This document shows positions 61,153-64,000 of a stretch of 64,000 nucleotides of DNA, piece after piece (the stretch's first letter is position 1; every line of letters begins with the position of its first letter). The notes below the pieces were generated by a model, which worked only from the letters and a program-made list of their open reading frames with translations, did not search any database and was not told the origin of the DNA. Location of the stretch: positions 1-64,000 of the forward strand of contig CALBNX010000040.1 in NCBI GenBank assembly GCA_937896885.1. The letters are read 5' to 3'. The translations under genes and the position numbers were made by a program. The DNA is from an uncultured Clostridia bacterium (GTDB taxonomy: Bacteria > Bacillota > Clostridia > Oscillospirales > Acutalibacteraceae).

Positions 61153-62514
61153 ATGAAAAGAATTATTTCGATTTGTTTAATACTCGTAATCTGCCTAACT
61201 TTTTCTTCATGTGATTTTTCAATTAATTCTATTGATACTTTAATGAGACCACCAAAATTGAGTGGTGAAAGCAATTTGCTTCAGGTTGCGTTTGAAAATT
61301 CTTTGGATAGTTCAGATTCAGTAATAATGAAGAATCCTATTAGTGGTGATAATCGTTCGTCTTTTCTTTTTTATGATTTGGATAATGATGATTCGCAAGA
61401 AGCATTTGCATTTTATTCTGACCCATCAATAAGCGATACAGCATATTTCAGTATTTTCAAAAAAGTCTCTGAAGAATGGGTGCGGGTTGCCAATATAAAA
61501 GGTCGTGGAGAAGAAATATATGAAATAGATTTTGCAGATTTAAATGGAGACGGAATTTTTGAGATTATTATTTCTTGGACTTTTTTAACGGCTTTTGAGA
61601 AAAATATAAGTAATTCATTTTCAAATATAAGTGATAGGGTTTTGACAGTATATAGTTATACCGAAAAAGAAACAGCACTTATAACAACGGAATATTTCAC
61701 AAAAATTTTTGTTGATGATTTTAACAATGATAAATGTGAAGAGATACTTTTGCTGAACATAAATCTTGCAAATATTGAAAATCGCACAACAGCAAGACTT
61801 CTCAGTTTTGATTATGATTATTTAGTTGATAGAGATATTACACTTACATTAAGCAATATGATTGATATTTATAATATTAATATTGCAACAGATAATTCAA
61901 GTGATAGTACCAGAATTTATATTGATGGTTTGATTAATGAGAACACTTTGATTACTGAAGTCGTTGAAATAAAACATGAAGATTTTTCAACTATTTTACC
62001 ACTATATGAATCAAATACAGCTGAAATTCCGTTAACAGCAAGAGGCTCTCATATTTTTAGTTGCGATATCGATAATGATGGTATTGTTGAAATCCCAACA
62101 CACGAGATTATGCCTAATGCCGTCAATATATCAAATAATTCGTCTGAATTGACTCCACTTTCATTAACGGTTTGGTCCGAAATAAATGAAAACGAATTAT
62201 TAGTTGACTTTAAGTGCCTATATAATGTTTCGTGTAATTATTATTATGAAATCTCTGAAAGCTGGAGCAACAACGTTTCAATTACCTACAATACAGATAG
62301 CTCAGTTTTAAGTTTTTTTGATATTTCTGCTGGTGAGTCAGAAAAAGTTGAAATTATCTCTTTTAAAGTGTTTAACACTAACGAATGGGATGATTATAAT
62401 GGCAAATATACAAAGTTTTTACAAGACGGAATTTTAGTTTACACATATATTTTTAATAGCAATTCTGGGTATAGTGAAGCAACGCTGTTGAAAAATTTTG
62501 TAATAGTCGATTAG
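61153..62514 (+). CDS. Lipoprotein with four calcium-loop-like repeats
   Basis: A 453-residue exported lipoprotein: hydrophobic signal (residues 4-18) and lipobox FSSC with C20. Four acidic loops of one pattern recur: YDLDNDDSQE (75-83 region), ADLNGDGIFE (about 129-137), DDFNNDKCEE (189-197) and CDIDNDGIVE (305-313), like the calcium loops of FG-GAP/VCBS propeller repeats. I recognise no enzyme domain. AAGGAGG precedes ATG 61153. It sits between cdaR and a two-component system with gaps of 20 and 10 bases, so it may sense surface conditions for that pair; this is inference. Confidence 0.72.
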   Translation: MKRIISICLILVICLTFSSCDFSINSIDTLMRPPKLSGESNLLQVAFENSLDSSDSVIMKNPISGDNRSSFLFYDLDNDDSQEAFAFYSDPSISDTAYFSIFKKVSEEWVRVANIKGRGEEIYEIDFADLNGDGIFEIIISWTFLTAFEKNISNSFSNISDRVLTVYSYTEKETALITTEYFTKIFVDDFNNDKCEEILLLNINLANIENRTTARLLSFDYDYLVDRDITLTLSNMIDIYNINIATDNSSDSTRIYIDGLINENTLITEVVEIKHEDFSTILPLYESNTAEIPLTARGSHIFSCDIDNDGIVEIPTHEIMPNAVNISNNSSELTPLSLTVWSEINENELLVDFKCLYNVSCNYYYEISESWSNNVSITYNTDSSVLSFFDISAGESEKVEIISFKVFNTNEWDDYNGKYTKFLQDGILVYTYIFNSNSGYSEATLLKNFVIVD

Positions 62515-62524
62515 GAGAATTATT

Positions 62525-63229
62525 ATGAAGTATGTTTTAGTTGCAGAAGACGAAACATCGATTCGTGATTTTGTAGTTATTAATTTACATAGAAGCGGAT
62601 ATGAAGTGATTGAAGCATCAAATGGCGAAGAAGCAATTAAACTTTTTGATGAATATGAATCAAAAATTGATGTTGTCATTTTGGATATTATGATGCCAAG
62701 TGTCGATGGACTAGAAGTATGCAAATATATCCGTAACAAGAACAAGCGTGTTGGTATTATAATGCTCACAGCTCGAACACAGGAAATGGACAAGGTTACT
62801 GGGCTGATGGTTGGTGCAGATGACTATGTGACAAAACCATTTTCTCCGTCTGAACTTATGGCGAGAATTGATGCAATTCATCGCAGAGTTTCATTAACAT
62901 TCATCAGTGAAGAAGAGCAAAGCGTTGATAACTCTATTGAGTTGAATGAGTTTGTATTAGATTTAAGAAGTCACACATTAACAAAAAACGGTGAACCTGT
63001 GGAACTTACACAAGTTGAATTTCAAATTATTGAGTATTTCTTTTCTAATCCTAATGTTGCACTTGACAGAAAAGATATTTTAAATTTCGTTTGGGGCGAT
63101 ACATATTTTGGCGATGAAAAAGTTGTTGATGTAAATGTTCACAGACTTAGGAACAAAATTGAAGATGAACCCTCACAACCTAAGCATTTAACAACAGTTT
63201 GGGGTATGGGATATAAGTGGATTATTTAA
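62525..63229 (+). CDS. OmpR/PhoB-family response regulator
   Basis: A 234-residue transcription factor. The receiver domain (1-120) has the acidic pair E8/D9 and E10 in AEDET, phospho-acceptor D54 in VILDIMMPSVDG, and KPFSPSELMARI. The C-terminal winged helix (about 135-234) has LTQVEFQIIEYF, VDVNVHRLRNKIE and TVWGMGYKW. TAGGAG precedes ATG 62525. The partner kinase starts 17 bases after its stop. Envelope stress or wall control is suggested by the neighbours dacA-cdaR and the lipoprotein, but the regulon is unknown. Confidence 0.95.
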   Translation: MKYVLVAEDETSIRDFVVINLHRSGYEVIEASNGEEAIKLFDEYESKIDVVILDIMMPSVDGLEVCKYIRNKNKRVGIIMLTARTQEMDKVTGLMVGADDYVTKPFSPSELMARIDAIHRRVSLTFISEEEQSVDNSIELNEFVLDLRSHTLTKNGEPVELTQVEFQIIEYFFSNPNVALDRKDILNFVWGDTYFGDEKVVDVNVHRLRNKIEDEPSQPKHLTTVWGMGYKWII

Positions 63230-63246
63230 AGTAAGGTGGTGTCGTA

Positions 63247-64000
63247 ATGATTAAAAACAGTATTGTTAAGAGATGGGCTATGTCTGTTTTGCTTGGCATT
63301 ATTGTATTGATTATCATTATCGGCATTACTGTTGGTGTAGTTTTAAAAAGACAATACTATAATTCAGTCGAAATGACGCTTAACTCTCGGGCAACATCTA
63401 TGGTTGTGTCAACCTTTACCACTTCAGGTCCTGTTACCGACGAGACATTTAATCAGGTAGCACGAAAATTTGTTAATAATTTTTCTGATAAAAACCTGAT
63501 GGAAGTTTGGGTAATAGATAAATATGGTGAAGTTGTTGTTTCATCAACCGGATTCTCTGTGTCTGGTGAACAATATCCCGATTATAATTTTGCTCTAATC
63601 AGTGAAGATGGTAAGGGTAAATGGATAGGTAATATGCAAAATGGTGAAAAAGTAATGGCGTTATCCTATTTATTACCAAAAACTGATGGTGTGCCAGTGG
63701 GTGCGGTCAGATATATAATTTCACTTAGTGATATTGATAAACAATTAACTTCTATATTTTTGCTTATTGCATTTTTAGTTTTAGTATTTATTTTCTTTGT
63801 TTATACTTCAGGTGCGTATTTTATTAAATCAATTATTAATCCTGTTAAAAAAATTAACGAAACTGCTTCAAAAATTGCTAAAGGTGACTTTAACGCATCT
63901 ATAGAGCATCATAAATACAATGATGAAATTGGCCAGTTATGTGACACAATTAATAATATGGCTCATGAAATTGGTGAGACTGAGCGAATGAAAAACGAAT
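63247..64000 (+). CDS. Sensor histidine kinase (partial, cut by window edge)
   Basis: The first 251 codons of a membrane histidine kinase; the catalytic part lies beyond the window. Visible are span 1 (about residues 10-32), an extracellular sensor domain of about 135 residues with a PAS/Cache-like segment (VWVIDKYGEVVVSS, AVRYIISLSDIDKQ), span 2 (169-191), and a HAMP domain (about 192-245) ending in ERMKNE, where the dimerisation helix with the phospho-histidine normally begins. ATG 63247 follows AAGGTGG. It is the cognate kinase of the response regulator upstream. Confidence 0.93.
   Translation, partial: MIKNSIVKRWAMSVLLGIIVLIIIIGITVGVVLKRQYYNSVEMTLNSRATSMVVSTFTTSGPVTDETFNQVARKFVNNFSDKNLMEVWVIDKYGEVVVSSTGFSVSGEQYPDYNFALISEDGKGKWIGNMQNGEKVMALSYLLPKTDGVPVGAVRYIISLSDIDKQLTSIFLLIAFLVLVFIFFVYTSGAYFIKSIINPVKKINETASKIAKGDFNASIEHHKYNDEIGQLCDTINNMAHEIGETERMKNE

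Noticed and set aside
1..64000. CRISPR arrays, insertion sequences, integrases, prophage, rRNA and tRNA genes
   Set aside because: Gaps are all under about 250 bases and filled by promoters, terminators or riboswitches; no spaced repeats, transposase or cloverleaf-like sequence was noticed by eye.

Overview
The window looks like part of the chromosome of a low-GC, endospore-forming Clostridia-type Firmicute. The gene styles resemble Ruminococcaceae/Oscillospirales, but that placement is inference. Supporting evidence: HPr kinase, RapZ and WhiA; the sporulation genes spoIVB and spoIIID; a probable small acid-soluble spore protein tail at the left edge; a cysteine-rich DUF1540 mini-protein; SAM-I and FMN riboswitches; and sigma-A promoters with strong T-tailed terminators. 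The window is densely coded: I count 62 protein genes including two cut by the edges. The longest gap is about 240 bases, so there is no large empty stretch. I saw no rRNA, tRNA, CRISPR array, insertion sequence or prophage.

Layout. 0-6.9 kb: hprK-murB-rapZ-whiA, two tandem type I signal peptidases, then rbgA-rnhB-yraN. 6.9-13 kb: thrC, a missed reverse-strand DUF1540 gene, a metallophosphoesterase and tig-clpP-clpX. 13-20.6 kb: an EamA permease, an initiating sugar phosphotransferase, then a run with a degenerate LCP-like protein, a secreted transglutaminase, folE-folP-folB-folK and a DnaQ-like exonuclease. 20.6-23 kb, reverse: serC-serA. 23-32.4 kb: lon-engB-lysA-dnaE, then pfkA-aroK. 32.5-38.7 kb: spoIVB, the reverse pair ACT-UPF0210, a PHP phosphatase, ispE and a geranylgeranyl-reductase-like flavoprotein. 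38.7-41.7 kb, reverse: a low-molecular-weight phosphatase and an unusual GH57/GH38-like enzyme. 41.8-48.7 kb: spoIIID, an atypical isoleucyl-tRNA synthetase, DUF1858, trmK, nif3-like and rqcH. 48.7-53.4 kb, reverse: DUF378, metK under a SAM-I riboswitch, a RibU-like ECF component under an FMN riboswitch, an MFS permease and manA. 53.5-64 kb: a sulfatase, an aspartate-type aminotransferase, ispD-ispF, DUF3343 with a cysteine desulfurase, dacA-cdaR (c-di-AMP), a lipoprotein and a two-component system whose kinase is cut by the right edge.

How it fits together. Most of the window is housekeeping: cell-wall and envelope control, protein quality control, folate, serine, threonine and lysine synthesis, non-mevalonate isoprenoid synthesis (ispE, ispD, ispF), and sporulation. 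No obviously novel multi-gene defence or mobile system is visible. The points most worth a second look are: the IleRS with altered class I signatures; the GH57-like/phosphatase operon; DUF3343 paired with a cysteine desulfurase; a dacA promoter that overlaps the left arm of the preceding terminator; a lipoprotein with four calcium-loop-like repeats ahead of a two-component system; and an abrupt change of codon usage between clpP and clpX.
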